Assembly: GCF_029201565.1 (NCBI RefSeq)
Contig: NZ_CP104002.1
Span: forward strand, 1-64,000
Direction: 5' to 3'
DNA: 64,000 nt
Origin: Devosia sp. SD17-2
Lineage (GTDB): Bacteria > Pseudomonadota > Alphaproteobacteria > Rhizobiales > Devosiaceae
Shown: positions 20,271 to 29,577 of the stretch, piece after piece
Layout: every line of letters starts with the position of its first letter
How positions within the stretch are numbered: the first letter of the stretch is position 1
Made by a program: the position numbers and the translations under genes
Notes under the pieces: generated by a model
What the model was told of the DNA's origin: nothing
Seen by the model: only the letters and a program-made list of their open reading frames with translations
The model's database searches: none

Positions 20271-23015
20271 ATGCCCAGCTCCCCCGTACCAACGCTCGAT
20301 GACGTCCGTCCCGTGCCGCCCCGCGGTGCACGGGGCAAGGCCCGGCCCAGCGCCGCCATGCCAAAACCGGCCCCGATCATCTCCATCCGTATTCCCCTGC
20401 GCATCGCAGGCATGATGCTCTTGGCGCTCTGTGCGGTGATGCTCGTGTCCATGGCCACATGGTCGGTCGATGATCCGTCGCTGTCCTATGCCACCGCCAA
20501 GTCGCCCGCCAACTGGCTGGGCTATCCGGGCGCGGCAATTGCCGACATCCTCTTCCAGTTCCTGGGGCTCGCCTCGCTGGTCATGGTCGTGCCCGTCGCC
20601 CTCTGGGGCTGGGCGATGTCGCGCCGCCTGCAACCCACCAAGTTGGGCCTGCGCGTATTGAGCTGGATCGGCGCCACCATTCTCGCCACCGGCGTCCTCG
20701 CCTTCATTCCGCTGCCCGAAACCTGGCCGCTGCCCACCGGGCTGGGCGGTCTCTCCGGCATGCTGTTCTCCAATCTGGCCGCCAGTGTCGCCGGCGCCGA
20801 GCCACAGCCGATCACGGCGGCGCTCTTTGCCGTCATCATCGCCGCGCCCGCCATGGCCCTTTTCTGGATCGCCATGGGTCTTGGCACCGCCATCCCCACC
20901 GCCCCGCGCAAGGCCCGCAAGGGTGCTGCCGAGGATGACAGCGTCGACGAGCGCGAACCCAACCCGCTGGTCGAGGTCGCCATTGGCGCCGTCGTCCACA
21001 TGGGCTATTCGCTGCGCACCGCTTTCCGTCGCGCCCGTGCCGATCATGCCGCCCGCCACGCCGAGGAGCAGGAATGGCGCGATCATGCCGCCGAGCCAGG
21101 CCTTGAGCCACAGCAGCCCGACGTCGAGGTCCGCGAACCTGCCTTCGCCGCGCCGCAGCGCCGCATCCATGCCCCGGCCGTGCACGCGCCGTCTGCCCAT
21201 GCCGCTCCCGTGGAACCCGTCTTCGAGCCGCAGCACGAACCGGTCTCGGCGCGTTTCAATGCGCGTCCGGCCTATGACGAGACCGAGATCGACTATCCCG
21301 ACGAGGTCGAAGACGCCGACATCCCGTTCACACCCGATACTTCGGTGCCGGTGGTCAGCCACACCCAGCGCGGCGATTCCCGTTTTACCCCGGTCGATCA
21401 CGCAGCGCCCCGCGTTGCGGCTCCCGCTCCGCGTCCAGCCCAGGGCCAGCGCGTCTTCCGCGAAGCCCAGCCGAGCCTGCTCGACGAACCCGCCGGGTTC
21501 GAGCTGCCCGCGCTCAGCCTCCTGGCCGAGCCGCGCGTCGGCGGCCCTTCCCCCGAGCACGCGCCCGAGCGTCTCGAGGCCATGGCCCGCAAGCTTGAAG
21601 AAGTGCTGCAGGATTTCGGCGTCAAGGGCGACATCATCAATGTCCGCCCCGGCCCGGTTGTCACCCTCTTCGAACTCGAGCCCGCGCCCGGCATCAAGTC
21701 GAGCCGCGTGATCTCGCTCGCCGATGACATCGCCCGCTCCATGTCGGCCATTTCCGCCCGCGTCGCCGTGGTGCCGGGCCGCAATGCGATCGGTATCGAA
21801 CTGCCCAACCAGAAGCGCGAAACCGTCTTCTTCCGCGAAATGCTGGCTTCGTCCGATTTCGAGAAGATGAAGGGCAAGCTCCCCATCTGCCTCGGCAAGA
21901 CCATCGGCGGCGAACCCATCATCGCCGACCTCGCGCGCATGCCCCACCTGCTCATCGCCGGCACCACCGGCTCGGGCAAGTCCGTGGGTATCAACACCTT
22001 CATTCTCTCGCTGCTCTATCAGATGACCCCTGAGCAGTGCCGCATGATCATGATCGACCCCAAGATGCTCGAACTCAGCATCTATGACGGCATCCCGCAT
22101 CTGCTGACGCCGGTTGTCACCGACCCGCAAAAGGCCGTCGTGGCGCTCAAATGGGCCGTGCGCGAGATGGAAGACCGCTATCGCAAGATGAGCAAGATCG
22201 GTGTGCGCAACATCGACGGCTTCAACCAGCGCGTCTCCGAAGCCGCCAAGGAAGGTCGCACCATCAGCCGCACCGTCCAGACCGGCTTTGACCGCGAGAC
22301 CGGCGAGGCGATCTATGAGAGCGAAGAGTTCGATCTCGAGCCATTGCCCTATATCGTCGTCATCGTCGACGAAATGGCAGACCTGATGATGGTGGCCGGC
22401 AAGGACATCGAAGGCGCCATCCAGCGCCTCGCACAGATGGCCCGCGCCGCCGGCATCCATATCGTCACCGCGACCCAGCGTCCGTCGGTGGACGTCATCA
22501 CCGGCACGATCAAGGCCAACTTCCCGACCCGTATCTCGTTCATGGTGACGTCCAAGATCGACAGCCGCACCATTCTGGGCGAACAGGGTGCCGAACAGCT
22601 CCTGGGCAATGGCGACATGCTCTACATGGCTTCAGGCGGCCGCACCAAGCGCCTCCACGGCGCCTTCGTGTCCGATGCCGAGGTCGAAGCCGTCGTCAAA
22701 CACCTCAAGAGCCAGGGCGCGCCGGATTATCTCGACTCGGTCACCGCCGATGACGAGGAGGGTGGCATGGATGGTGGCGCTGCCGGCGGCGGCGACGATT
22801 ATGCCGGCTCGGGCGACGAGCTCTACGACAAGGCCGTCCACATCGTACTTACCGACAAGAAGGCCTCCACCTCCTATGTCCAGCGGCGCCTCGCCATTGG
22901 CTACAACAAGGCGGCCACGCTCATCGAGCGCATGGAGCGCGAAGGCGTAATCTCCCCGGCCAACCATGCCGGCAAGCGCGAGATCCTCGTGGGCAACAAC
23001 GCCGACGGCTACTGA
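20271..23015 (+). CDS. ftsK: DNA translocase FtsK
   Basis: Septal DNA pump that clears and resolves the chromosome terminus at division. The 914 residues have an N-terminal membrane domain with four hydrophobic helices (about 45-195), a Pro/Glu/Ala-rich linker (about 210-420), the RecA-like motor with Walker A GTTGSGKS (564-571) and Walker [14 protein letters not shown], and the C-terminal winged-helix gamma domain ([20 protein letters not shown]) that reads polar sequences. GTG 20265 is an alternative start two codons upstream of the ATG. It is followed by lolA after a small convergent gene; ftsK-lolA neighbourhood is widespread. Confidence 0.97.
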   Translation: MPSSPVPTLDDVRPVPPRGARGKARPSAAMPKPAPIISIRIPLRIAGMMLLALCAVMLVSMATWSVDDPSLSYATAKSPANWLGYPGAAIADILFQFLGLASLVMVVPVALWGWAMSRRLQPTKLGLRVLSWIGATILATGVLAFIPLPETWPLPTGLGGLSGMLFSNLAASVAGAEPQPITAALFAVIIAAPAMALFWIAMGLGTAIPTAPRKARKGAAEDDSVDEREPNPLVEVAIGAVVHMGYSLRTAFRRARADHAARHAEEQEWRDHAAEPGLEPQQPDVEVREPAFAAPQRRIHAPAVHAPSAHAAPVEPVFEPQHEPVSARFNARPAYDETEIDYPDEVEDADIPFTPDTSVPVVSHTQRGDSRFTPVDHAAPRVAAPAPRPAQGQRVFREAQPSLLDEPAGFELPALSLLAEPRVGGPSPEHAPERLEAMARKLEEVLQDFGVKGDIINVRPGPVVTLFELEPAPGIKSSRVISLADDIARSMSAISARVAVVPGRNAIGIELPNQKRETVFFREMLASSDFEKMKGKLPICLGKTIGGEPIIADLARMPHLLIAGTTGSGKSVGINTFILSLLYQMTPEQCRMIMIDPKMLELSIYDGIPHLLTPVVTDPQKAVVALKWAVREMEDRYRKMSKIGVRNIDGFNQRVSEAAKEGRTISRTVQTGFDRETGEAIYESEEFDLEPLPYIVVIVDEMADLMMVAGKDIEGAIQRLAQMARAAGIHIVTATQRPSVDVITGTIKANFPTRISFMVTSKIDSRTILGEQGAEQLLGNGDMLYMASGGRTKRLHGAFVSDAEVEAVVKHLKSQGAPDYLDSVTADDEEGGMDGGAAGGGDDYAGSGDELYDKAVHIVLTDKKASTSYVQRRLAIGYNKAATLIERMEREGVISPANHAGKREILVGNNADGY

Positions 23016-23038
23016 GCCGGATCTGGTTTGTGAAAACA

Positions 23039-23070
23039 AAAAGGGCGCCTCTCCCGGGAGGCGCCCTTTT
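23039..23070 (+). terminator. Intrinsic terminator of ftsK
   Basis: Thirteen-bp perfect stem AAAAGGGCGCCTC / GAGGCGCCCTTTT with six-base loop. It also faces the 3' end of the convergent small gene and probably serves both. Confidence 0.9.
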
Positions 23071-23090
23071 CAATGGGTTCTGCAAAATCC

Positions 23091-23399
23091 TTATTTGACC
23101 GGCGGGCAGTGCGGCGCCTCGGGCATGGCGGAAAACTGGCGCGGCCCGACCATGCCGCCTCCCTTGCCCGGCAGGTCGACGATGCGCACCATCATGGTGC
23201 AGTCGCCGAACCGAACTTCATAGCGGTCGGCCTCGACAAGGCTCACGCCATCCACGGGCTTGGAAATCCCGAGCACTTCCACCGCTGCCTCGAGCACAGC
23301 CTCGATCTCCGCCTGCCGCTGATAATGCGGTGGCAGCGCGGCAAGGCTTGGCAGCGTGCCCACAAGCACCAATATGAGAATAGAGGCAAAGCGCTTCAT
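23091..23399 (-). CDS. Small secreted protein of unknown function
   Basis: A 102-residue protein with a signal peptide (MKRFASILILVLVGTLPSLA) and a mature part containing YEVRFGDCTMMVRIVDLP and two cysteines (FGDC and the C-terminal APHC). I do not recognise a family. The short conserved-looking 'DRYEVRFGDC' strand suggests a compact disulfide-bonded domain. The frame opens at GTG 23420, but the signal peptide is proper from ATG 23399. It is convergent with ftsK and divergent from lolA. Confidence 0.65.
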   Translation of the reverse strand: MKRFASILILVLVGTLPSLAALPPHYQRQAEIEAVLEAAVEVLGISKPVDGVSLVEADRYEVRFGDCTMMVRIVDLPGKGGGMVGPRQFSAMPEAPHCPPVK

Positions 23400-23516
23400 C
23401 TTAAGGGTCAACTCCGTCACAATGGGGGGAACCGGCGGATGGAACTTTCCACCTCTTGCCGTAATTGCTGCCTAGCCTAGTCTGACCTGAAAACGCCCGC
23501 GAGGAAATCCCAGACG

Positions 23517-24149
23517 ATGATTCGCCGTCATGCCCTCCTGCTTGGTGCCGCAATGGCCCTGGTCCCCATTTTCCCCGCTCTGGCCCAGGGTCGCACCCTC
23601 AGCCCTGAGGAACAGCAGCTCATCGGCGAAATCAACGCCCACAACACCGCCATCCGCACCATGGCTGGCCGGTTCCTCCAGATCGACACCAATGGCGGGC
23701 GCACGGAAGGCACGTTCTTCCTCGAGCGCCCCGACAAGGTGCGCTTCCGCTACAATCCCCCCTCCCGCGAGGAAATCGTCTCGGTCGGCCGCGGCTTTTA
23801 CGTGCTGAACCGCTCTGACGAGACCTATTACGCTTATCCGCAGGACTCGATCCCGCTGCGCCAGTTCCTCGGCGACCAGATAAACCTGCTCAATGCCAAT
23901 GTCGTCGATGTCTCGACTTCGGACGGCTACATGTCGATCACAGTGGTTGACCAGACGGTCGCCGGCACCGTCCAGGTGTCGCTGATCTTTGACGTCGATA
24001 CCAAGGATCTGGCGCAGTGGAGCCTCGTCGAGCCGAGCGGCGCCGAACTCACCTTCTCGCTCTACGACGTCCAAAAGGGCGTTGAGATCCCGCGCTCCTA
24101 TTTTTCCATCCCGGCCAACTACAAGGGTCTAGACCCCTCGACGCGGTAA
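23517..24149 (+). CDS. LolA-like outer-membrane lipoprotein carrier
   Basis: Periplasmic chaperone that ferries lipoproteins from LolCDE to the outer membrane. The 210 residues start with a signal peptide (MIRRHALLLGAAMALVPIFPALAQ) and continue with the LolA fold: NTAIRTMAGRFLQ, GGRTEGTFFLERPDKVRFRYNPP and VSVGRGFYVLNRSDETYYAYPQ in order. Its position next to ftsK matches the ftsK-lolA order of many proteobacteria. No lolB or lolCDE in the window. The alphaproteobacterial form is divergent from enterobacterial LolA, hence the cautious name. Confidence 0.88.
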   Translation: MIRRHALLLGAAMALVPIFPALAQGRTLSPEEQQLIGEINAHNTAIRTMAGRFLQIDTNGGRTEGTFFLERPDKVRFRYNPPSREEIVSVGRGFYVLNRSDETYYAYPQDSIPLRQFLGDQINLLNANVVDVSTSDGYMSITVVDQTVAGTVQVSLIFDVDTKDLAQWSLVEPSGAELTFSLYDVQKGVEIPRSYFSIPANYKGLDPSTR

Positions 24150-24160
24150 GGGTTTCAGCG

Positions 24161-24270
24161 CCCCCTCCTAGCCACCCCCTGAAGTAGGGGGAGGAGTTCC
24201 TGGGGGCTCACAACCCTCTCAACAAACGCGATGCGTCCCTCCCCCTACCAGGGGGAGGTTAGGTGGGGGT
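24161..24270. repeat. Mosaic inverted-repeat element, copy 2
   Basis: Lies between convergent lolA and uppP. CCCCCTCCTAGCCACCCCC faces GGGGGAGGTTAGGTGGGGG, and two internal hairpins use CCCCCTGAAGTAGGGGG and CCCCCTACCAGGGGG. Same building blocks as the elements in the other intergenic gaps. Confidence 0.75.
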
Positions 24271-24289
24271 CTTAACTCCACAAAAAGCT

Positions 24290-25102
24290 TCAGCTGCCCA
24301 TCACCAGCAGCGCAATCAGCCCCGCACCACCGACAACAATCCGCCACCAGGCGAAGGGCGCAAAGCCGTGGCGCGACACGAAATCGAGCAGATATTTCAC
24401 CACCAGCGCCCCGACCACGAACGAGGCGGCAAAGCCGATGGCGATATTGAGCCCCAGGCTCATGTCGATGAGATCGCGGCTCTTGTAGAGATCATAGCCG
24501 AACGCCCCCACCATGATCGGCAGGGCGATGAAAAAGGTGAACTCCGCAGCCGCCCGCTTTGTCGCGCCAAACAGCATGGCGCCGACCACGGTCGAGCCAG
24601 AGCGCGACACGCCGGGCACGAGGCTGAGCATCTGGAACAAGCCCACCACCACCGCGAGATGCCACGGGAAGGTATAGATATCGTCGTATTTTTCCGCTTT
24701 CGGCATGCGATCGACGATCAGCAGCACCACGCCACCCACCAGCAGCGATATGCAGATCACCAGCGGGGACTCGTAGATCACCTGCTGGATATATTCCCGG
24801 AACAGCACACCCACCAGAACCGCCGGAATGCAGGCCAGCACCACCGCCACGGCGAAGTGCCAGGCATAGGCCTTGCCCATCAGCGCATCGCGAATGAGCA
24901 GCCCCAGCTTGGCGAAGTAGACGGTGATAACCGCCAGGATCGCCCCGAGCTGGATCAGCACGATAAAGGTAGCAGGTTGGCTCAAACCGAAAAAATGGCC
25001 GGCCAGCAGGAGATGGCCAGTCGAGCTCACCGGAAGGAATTCGGTAAGCCCTTCGATAATTCCCAACACCAAAGGCACAAAAAGACCTTGATCGGCGTTC
25101 AT
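24290..25102 (-). CDS. uppP: Undecaprenyl-diphosphatase UppP (BacA)
   Basis: Inner-membrane enzyme that removes a phosphate from C55-PP to recycle the lipid carrier for wall and polysaccharide synthesis. The 270 residues are largely hydrophobic and show both family motifs: EGLTEFLPVSSTGH near the N-terminus and PGVSRSGSTVVG in the second half. The frame opens at 25165, but ATG 25102 has AGGGG six bases before it and begins right at the first membrane segment. Divergent from the FzlA-like gene, a pairing I recall from other Hyphomicrobiales. Confidence 0.95.
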   Translation of the reverse strand: MNADQGLFVPLVLGIIEGLTEFLPVSSTGHLLLAGHFFGLSQPATFIVLIQLGAILAVITVYFAKLGLLIRDALMGKAYAWHFAVAVVLACIPAVLVGVLFREYIQQVIYESPLVICISLLVGGVVLLIVDRMPKAEKYDDIYTFPWHLAVVVGLFQMLSLVPGVSRSGSTVVGAMLFGATKRAAAEFTFFIALPIMVGAFGYDLYKSRDLIDMSLGLNIAIGFAASFVVGALVVKYLLDFVSRHGFAPFAWWRIVVGGAGLIALLVMGS

Positions 25103-25209
25103 CTCATCCCCTAACTCATTCCTTGGGCTGTGCGTCCTCTTAGCTTTGTTCGCGATAATCGCCAAGCAAGGCAGAAGACGTCGGCCGTGATCCCAGACAG
25201 AGCCCGTTC

Positions 25210-25884
25210 ATGCCCACGCTTGTGCACTACCCCCTCGATCCAGCTTCGCGTCTCATTCGGCTGATGTGTGCCGAATACGGCGTGCCGCTCGACGTCGAAG
25301 AGGTAAAGCCCTGGCTGCGCGAGGACTATCTGCTCGATCTCAATCCGGCCGCCACCTTGCCCATCCTCGTCACCGAAGCGGAAATCCCCATCATCGGGAT
25401 TTTTGCCGCCATTCATGCGGTCGAGGATTTTTATGCGCCCCAGGCTGTCGCAGGCCTCCTGCCAGCCGAGCCGCTGGCGCGCGCCGAAATGTGGCGCCTC
25501 GTCGAATGGATGCTGGTGAAATTCAACGACGAGGTCACGCGCTACCTCTTCGAGGAAAAGATTTCCAAGCGCGACCTCAAGGGCACGCCCGAGCCCTCCG
25601 TCCTGCGCGCCGCAAAATCCAACCTTGCCGAGCACATGCTCTATTTCAACTGGCTCCTCGCCAGCCGCAACTGGCTGGCCGGCGATGAAATGAGCCTGGC
25701 CGATTTCGCGCTCGCCGCCCATCTCTCGACGCTCGACTATCTCGGCGACATGGATTGGGCCAAGGCCGCCGAAACCCGCGACTGGTACTCGCGCATAAAG
25801 TCCCGCCCAGCCTTCCGCACCCTCCTCAACGACCGCGTCGTCGCCATGCCCCCCTCAAAAGGCTACGCCGACCTCGATTTCTAG
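25210..25884 (+). CDS. GST-fold protein, probable FtsZ-associated FzlA
   Basis: Glutathione S-transferase fold of 224 residues: thioredoxin-like N-domain (LVHYPLDPASRLIRLMCAEYG) and helical C-domain (ADFALAAHLSTLDYLGDMDW). FzlA in Caulobacter is a GST-like protein that binds curved FtsZ filaments and is needed for constriction. The start 'HYPLDPASR' and the last residues ...KGYADLDF resemble FzlA as I recall it, and the neighbour uppP and nearby ftsK fit a division context. No catalytic Ser/Tyr/Cys at the usual GST position is obvious. A generic GST remains possible. Confidence 0.7.
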   Translation: MPTLVHYPLDPASRLIRLMCAEYGVPLDVEEVKPWLREDYLLDLNPAATLPILVTEAEIPIIGIFAAIHAVEDFYAPQAVAGLLPAEPLARAEMWRLVEWMLVKFNDEVTRYLFEEKISKRDLKGTPEPSVLRAAKSNLAEHMLYFNWLLASRNWLAGDEMSLADFALAAHLSTLDYLGDMDWAKAAETRDWYSRIKSRPAFRTLLNDRVVAMPPSKGYADLDF

Positions 25885-26069
25885 TTTTTTGGGTTTTTGG
25901 GATTTTCGATCCGGCGTTTTCGCGGCCAGACACGCGAACAGCCGAGGCGGCATCACGGCGTCTCCTCAGAGCCATTCTCCATGTGCCGCCGCATCACTCG
26001 GCTCGTCCGGGTGATCCATCCTTCCGCGCACTCCCGCTCACGGCACACCCGAAAAAACCCAAAAAACTA
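25882..26069. repeat. Identical 17-bp ends on two convergent genes
   Basis: TAGTTTTTTGGGTTTTT occurs at 25882-25898 on the plus strand and again at 26069-26053 on the minus strand. In both places the TAG is the stop codon of the gene ending there. The 150 bases between hold no gene. Each copy is T-rich and may aid termination, though neither has a stable stem beside it. Confidence 0.8.
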
Positions 26070-27809
26070 CCGCCGGAACCAGCCGCCCTCGATATGGGTG
26101 CGATCGCCATGCCGCGTGAGCTTTACCCGCAAAGCGTCGATCTCGGCCGCAGTGAGGTCATCGGCCCCGGTCACTGCCACCCAGCCATCAAAATAATCCT
26201 GCGGCGCGTAGACATGGCCAAAGCCGGTCGGCGTTGTCTGGGCCAGCGCCATGTCGAGCGCCAGCTGCAGGAAGGTAACCACCGGATACCAGTTGAGCAG
26301 CGGCGACACTGAAGGCGCCCTTTCGCCCGAGAGCCAGGCCGGCTCGCGATAAAGCAGGGTCGTATCGAAGAAGACGATGGGGTCGGTCGGATATTGGAGA
26401 TAGACGATGCGCAGGGCCCCCCAGTTGTCGGCCCCATGCAGATCCTCGCCCCGATTGGCAAAGCGCACCGCGGAGCCGTCGCCGATCATCGGCCGCCATA
26501 TGGGCGACCCCTCGTCGCGATTGGCCGTCACCGTCCGCCAGGCGGCCGTGGCGAACGGCGGGCCCACCCAGAGCGCGCCGTCGAAGGGATCGTCCAGAAT
26601 ATCGTAGAGCGAGCTCGAGGCGGCAGAACTATAGGCTCCAAGGCTGAGGCCATGGAGGTAGAGCCGTGGCCGCGCCGTTTCCGGCATGTCGCGCCAGCGA
26701 TCATAGACGACGTTGAACAGCGCCCGTGCCGTTTCCACGCCCACATCCGGCTCAGAGACCAGCGACAGCCAGCTGGTGAGATAGGAATATTGCACCGCAA
26801 CGCTTGCGACGTCCCCGCCATGGAGGATTTCCAGCGTGTCGATGGCCGCCGGCTCCACCCAGCCGGTGCCGACCGGCATGATCAGCACCAGCACAGAGCG
26901 GTCGAAGGCGCCGATGCGGTCCATCTCTGCCAGCGCCATCTCGGCGCGCTCCAGGGGCGTCTCGGCCGAACGGAGCCCGACATAGACGCGCAGCGGCTCG
27001 ATCGCCGGGCGACCTGTAAGGTCAGCGATATCCTCGGCCCCGGGCCCGCTCTCGACATAGACGCGCGCATCCATGCCGATCGTGTCCCAGTCGATCACGG
27101 AGCCGGCACTGCCTGATTTCAGCGGATCGGTGGGGGCTGGTGCGGTAATGCCGGCGAGCCGGTCGAAATCGCCGTAGAATCGGTCGGCCGAATAGAGAAC
27201 GCCACGCACGATGACGCCGTCGCCAATGGTCGCTGTCGTCAGCCCGATCAGGATCATGGCCCCGACCAGCGCGACGCGCCGGGGAATCAGTCGGCCAAGC
27301 CAATGGGCGACGAGGCGCACGCCGTGAACGATCAGCGTTCCCACTCCGATCAGCACAAGGGCCGGCGGCACGGCCAGCAATGCCACCAGCAGGGGCTGGG
27401 TCGCCTCAAGCGGGGCCTCGCCCATGCCGGCGCGGATTGAGTTCTGCCAGCCGGTCCAGAACCAGAGGAAGGACACCACCAGCACAAGGCACAGCCCGGC
27501 ATAAAGCCGCCCGACCCAGCGCGCCACTTTGCGGTTCGGCCACCTCAGTTCGAGAAAATTCCACAGCCATTCAAGGAACACCCCGATGCCATAGCCGGCT
27601 GCAAAGGCGCAGCCGCACAATATGCCCTGGACGACGGAGGTGCGGGGAATCAGCGAAGGGGTGAGCGAAAGGGCGGCAAACAGAAGGCCGAACAGCCAGC
27701 CGCCGGTCGAGACCGCGTCAAGCCTTCGGCCGGCGAAGCGGCGCAGCCGTCGCAAGCGGCTTGGCGGCGCTGCGGCCGGCCTCAGATCGGTGTCTTGTAT
27801 GGACGACAA
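26067..27809 (-). CDS. Membrane-anchored alpha/beta hydrolase (Abhydrolase_9 type)
   Basis: A 580-residue protein: an N-terminal membrane domain with about five hydrophobic helices (45-205), then a soluble hydrolase domain (about 240-560). The nucleophile elbow is HGLSLGA; DPIVFFD and a late GFGHVYAP histidine region are candidates for the rest of the triad. The layout matches the Abhydrolase_9 family with its own N-terminal domain, whose role is not established. The start is TTG 27809, with GAGGGG eight or nine bases upstream and a good -10/-35 pair just before; no in-frame ATG fits. It ends with the shared 17-bp sequence noted separately. Confidence 0.85.
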   Translation of the reverse strand: MSSIQDTDLRPAAAPPSRLRRLRRFAGRRLDAVSTGGWLFGLLFAALSLTPSLIPRTSVVQGILCGCAFAAGYGIGVFLEWLWNFLELRWPNRKVARWVGRLYAGLCLVLVVSFLWFWTGWQNSIRAGMGEAPLEATQPLLVALLAVPPALVLIGVGTLIVHGVRLVAHWLGRLIPRRVALVGAMILIGLTTATIGDGVIVRGVLYSADRFYGDFDRLAGITAPAPTDPLKSGSAGSVIDWDTIGMDARVYVESGPGAEDIADLTGRPAIEPLRVYVGLRSAETPLERAEMALAEMDRIGAFDRSVLVLIMPVGTGWVEPAAIDTLEILHGGDVASVAVQYSYLTSWLSLVSEPDVGVETARALFNVVYDRWRDMPETARPRLYLHGLSLGAYSSAASSSLYDILDDPFDGALWVGPPFATAAWRTVTANRDEGSPIWRPMIGDGSAVRFANRGEDLHGADNWGALRIVYLQYPTDPIVFFDTTLLYREPAWLSGERAPSVSPLLNWYPVVTFLQLALDMALAQTTPTGFGHVYAPQDYFDGWVAVTGADDLTAAEIDALRVKLTRHGDRTHIEGGWFRR

Positions 27810-27839
27810 AAAGCGCGCCCCTCAACTGCAGGGACGCCC

Positions 27840-27867
27840 ACTATAGGGAGCGCGTCGGGCGAGACAA
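27840..27867 (-). promoter_or_regulatory. Sigma-70-type promoter of the membrane hydrolase gene
   Basis: TTGTCT-N16-TATAGT on the minus strand; transcription would begin about 23 bases before the TTG start codon. Confidence 0.5.
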
Positions 27868-27947
27868 CCGGCAAGCAACCAAAGCATGACGCATTCGCAT
27901 TTCGGCAAGGCCAAATGCTAACAGTCTGCTAACCAATAAGGGGGAAA

Positions 27948-28023
<76 letters not shown>

Positions 28024-28067
28024 ATTTTTTCTAATCGGTGGGGTGGGAACCCGTCCGAACGAGGCGG

Positions 28068-28096
28068 AACCTAGATGATGATTCCGCGCCGCGCAA
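28068..28096 (-). promoter_or_regulatory. Candidate promoter of tRNA-Ala
   Basis: TTGCGC-N17-TAGGTT on the minus strand, with a start about 40 bases before the tRNA. The -10 is weak, so confidence is low. Confidence 0.35.
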
Positions 28097-28116
28097 GTGC
28101 CTTGTGACACTTTTTA

Positions 28117-28148
28117 TTTCCATCGGTGGAAAACCCCACCGATGGAAA
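28117..28148 (-). repeat. 13-bp perfect hairpin after the TIGR02300 gene
   Basis: Arms TTTCCATCGGTGG (28117-28129) and CCACCGATGGAAA (28136-28148) around a six-base loop, 14 bases beyond the end of the TIGR02300 gene and before the tRNA in the same direction. No T-run follows on the minus strand (the flank is ATAAAAAG), so it is a transcript-end stabiliser or imperfect terminator. Confidence 0.6.
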
Positions 28149-28161
28149 AAGGTAAATAGAA

Positions 28162-28557
28162 TCAGCGGTCTTCGTCGCTACCGACGTCAAAGCCCAGACC
28201 GTCGTCCTCGTCTTCGTCTTCCTCGAGGAAAACGTCTTCCTCGTCGTCGCCGAGCTCTTCGTCGACCACGACGTCCTCAACATCAGGGATATCCTCGCCG
28301 CCGGATTCCTCGGCGTCGGCATCCTCGAGGCTGACCAGCTCGGGCGCTGCTGCGTCCTCGACCTCATCCTCCTCGACCTCATCCTCATCATCAACCTTGC
28401 GCGCCGCAACGGCCTTGCCGGAGACGAGCTGGTCGAAGAAGGACCGCGGATAGGACTTGCCGGTATAGGGCGAGACGATCGGGTCCATGTTGAGGTCGTA
28501 GAACTTTTTGCCGGTATCGGGGTCGGTACGCTTGGTACCGCGTTCGGAGTTGGCCAT
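28162..28557 (-). CDS. TIGR02300 family (FYDLN-acid) protein
   Basis: A 131-residue protein of unknown function found in alphaproteobacteria. It starts MANSERGTKRTDPDTGKKFYDL, the family's FYDLN motif, then a small conserved domain (SPYTGKSYPRSFF), and a long acidic tail (about 60-131) dominated by Asp and Glu. The tail is probably disordered. ATG 28563 is two codons upstream, but GAGG is six bases before ATG 28557, so I use the latter. Divergent from cmk. Confidence 0.88.
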   Translation of the reverse strand: MANSERGTKRTDPDTGKKFYDLNMDPIVSPYTGKSYPRSFFDQLVSGKAVAARKVDDEDEVEEDEVEDAAAPELVSLEDADAEESGGEDIPDVEDVVVDEELGDDEEDVFLEEDEDEDDGLGFDVGSDEDR

Positions 28558-28747
28558 TCTCATGCCTCGTCGTAGGGGGATTGCTCAAGGCTTCGACCGC
28601 CGCGGTCGCGCCATATAGTCGGCCAGTCCGGTTAGGTGCAAAGCCGGGTCCTGTCAAATCCAAAATGCGTCGAACATGCCGGTGGCCCGGGCCCGCAAAC
28701 CCGTGTTAAAGCCGAAGCCGATAGCCAGAGTTTGGGATGAGGGTGTC

Positions 28748-29392
28748 ATGATTATCGCCGTAGACGGCCCAGCCGCGTCGGGCAAGGGAACCCTGGCTGC
28801 CGGCCTTGCCGACCACTACGGCCTGCCCCATCTCGACACCGGCCTGCTCTACCGTGCGGTCGGCCGCGCTGTCCAAGGCATTGAAGAGGGCCCCGAATTC
28901 GTGGCGCGCGCCATTGCCGCAGCCTGCAGCCTCGACGCCAAGGCCCTGGGCGACCGGGACGCCCTGACGACGGCGGAGGCCGGCGCCATGGCCTCCAGGG
29001 TGGCCGTCATTGCCGAGGTCCGCGCGGCGCTCTTTGCCTTCCAGCGGGAGTTCGCGACGCAGCCGGGCGGCGCCGTGCTCGACGGTCGCGATATCGGCAC
29101 GAAAATCTGCCCGGACGCCGACGTCAAGCTGTTCATCCAGGCCGACAGCAAGGCGCGCATGGAACGCCGGGCCCGTCAGCTCGAAGGCCGGGGCCTCGCC
29201 GTCGATCGCTACGCGCTCTATCACCAGATCGAGGAACGCGACGCCCGCGACATGCTCAACCCCCATGGCGGCTTCTATAAAGCGGACGACGCGCACTTGC
29301 TCGATACGACGCAACTGAGTATAGAGGCGGCACTCCGTGCTGCCATCGCGATCATCGATCGGACCATGGCGCTCAAGGCAGGGGGGCAATAG
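28748..29392 (+). CDS. cmk: Cytidylate kinase
   Basis: Phosphorylates CMP and dCMP with ATP. The 214 residues include the P-loop GPAASGKGT (7-15), DGRDIGT (about 115-121) and the lid region RRARQLEGRG. The frame is open from 28676, but the family start MIIAVDGPAASGKG is at 28748 after GAGGG. It precedes rpsA, a very widely conserved pair. aroA, often upstream in alphaproteobacteria, is not here; a TIGR02300 gene occupies the divergent position, as it does in many relatives. Confidence 0.95.
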   Translation: MIIAVDGPAASGKGTLAAGLADHYGLPHLDTGLLYRAVGRAVQGIEEGPEFVARAIAAACSLDAKALGDRDALTTAEAGAMASRVAVIAEVRAALFAFQREFATQPGGAVLDGRDIGTKICPDADVKLFIQADSKARMERRARQLEGRGLAVDRYALYHQIEERDARDMLNPHGGFYKADDAHLLDTTQLSIEAALRAAIAIIDRTMALKAGGQ

Positions 29393-29577
29393 CCCTCCTA
29401 ATTCCCTCCTTGGGCCTTTGTCCGCGATCTCGCACCATAATGGCCCCGGATTTTCAGACTACCAGATCGTCCTGATCAAGGAGGCGGTGCTCCGTGCGCC
29501 GGCTTTGGCATTCGCCAGAGCGGACCCGTGCTCAGACAGGATTTCAACCCCCAACGACCGGCGCATGGAGATGAAGT

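Noticed and set aside
28738..28750. Upstream start for cytidylate kinase at 28676.
   Set aside because: Extension overlaps the divergent promoter region and lacks family homology; GAGGG lies before ATG 28748.
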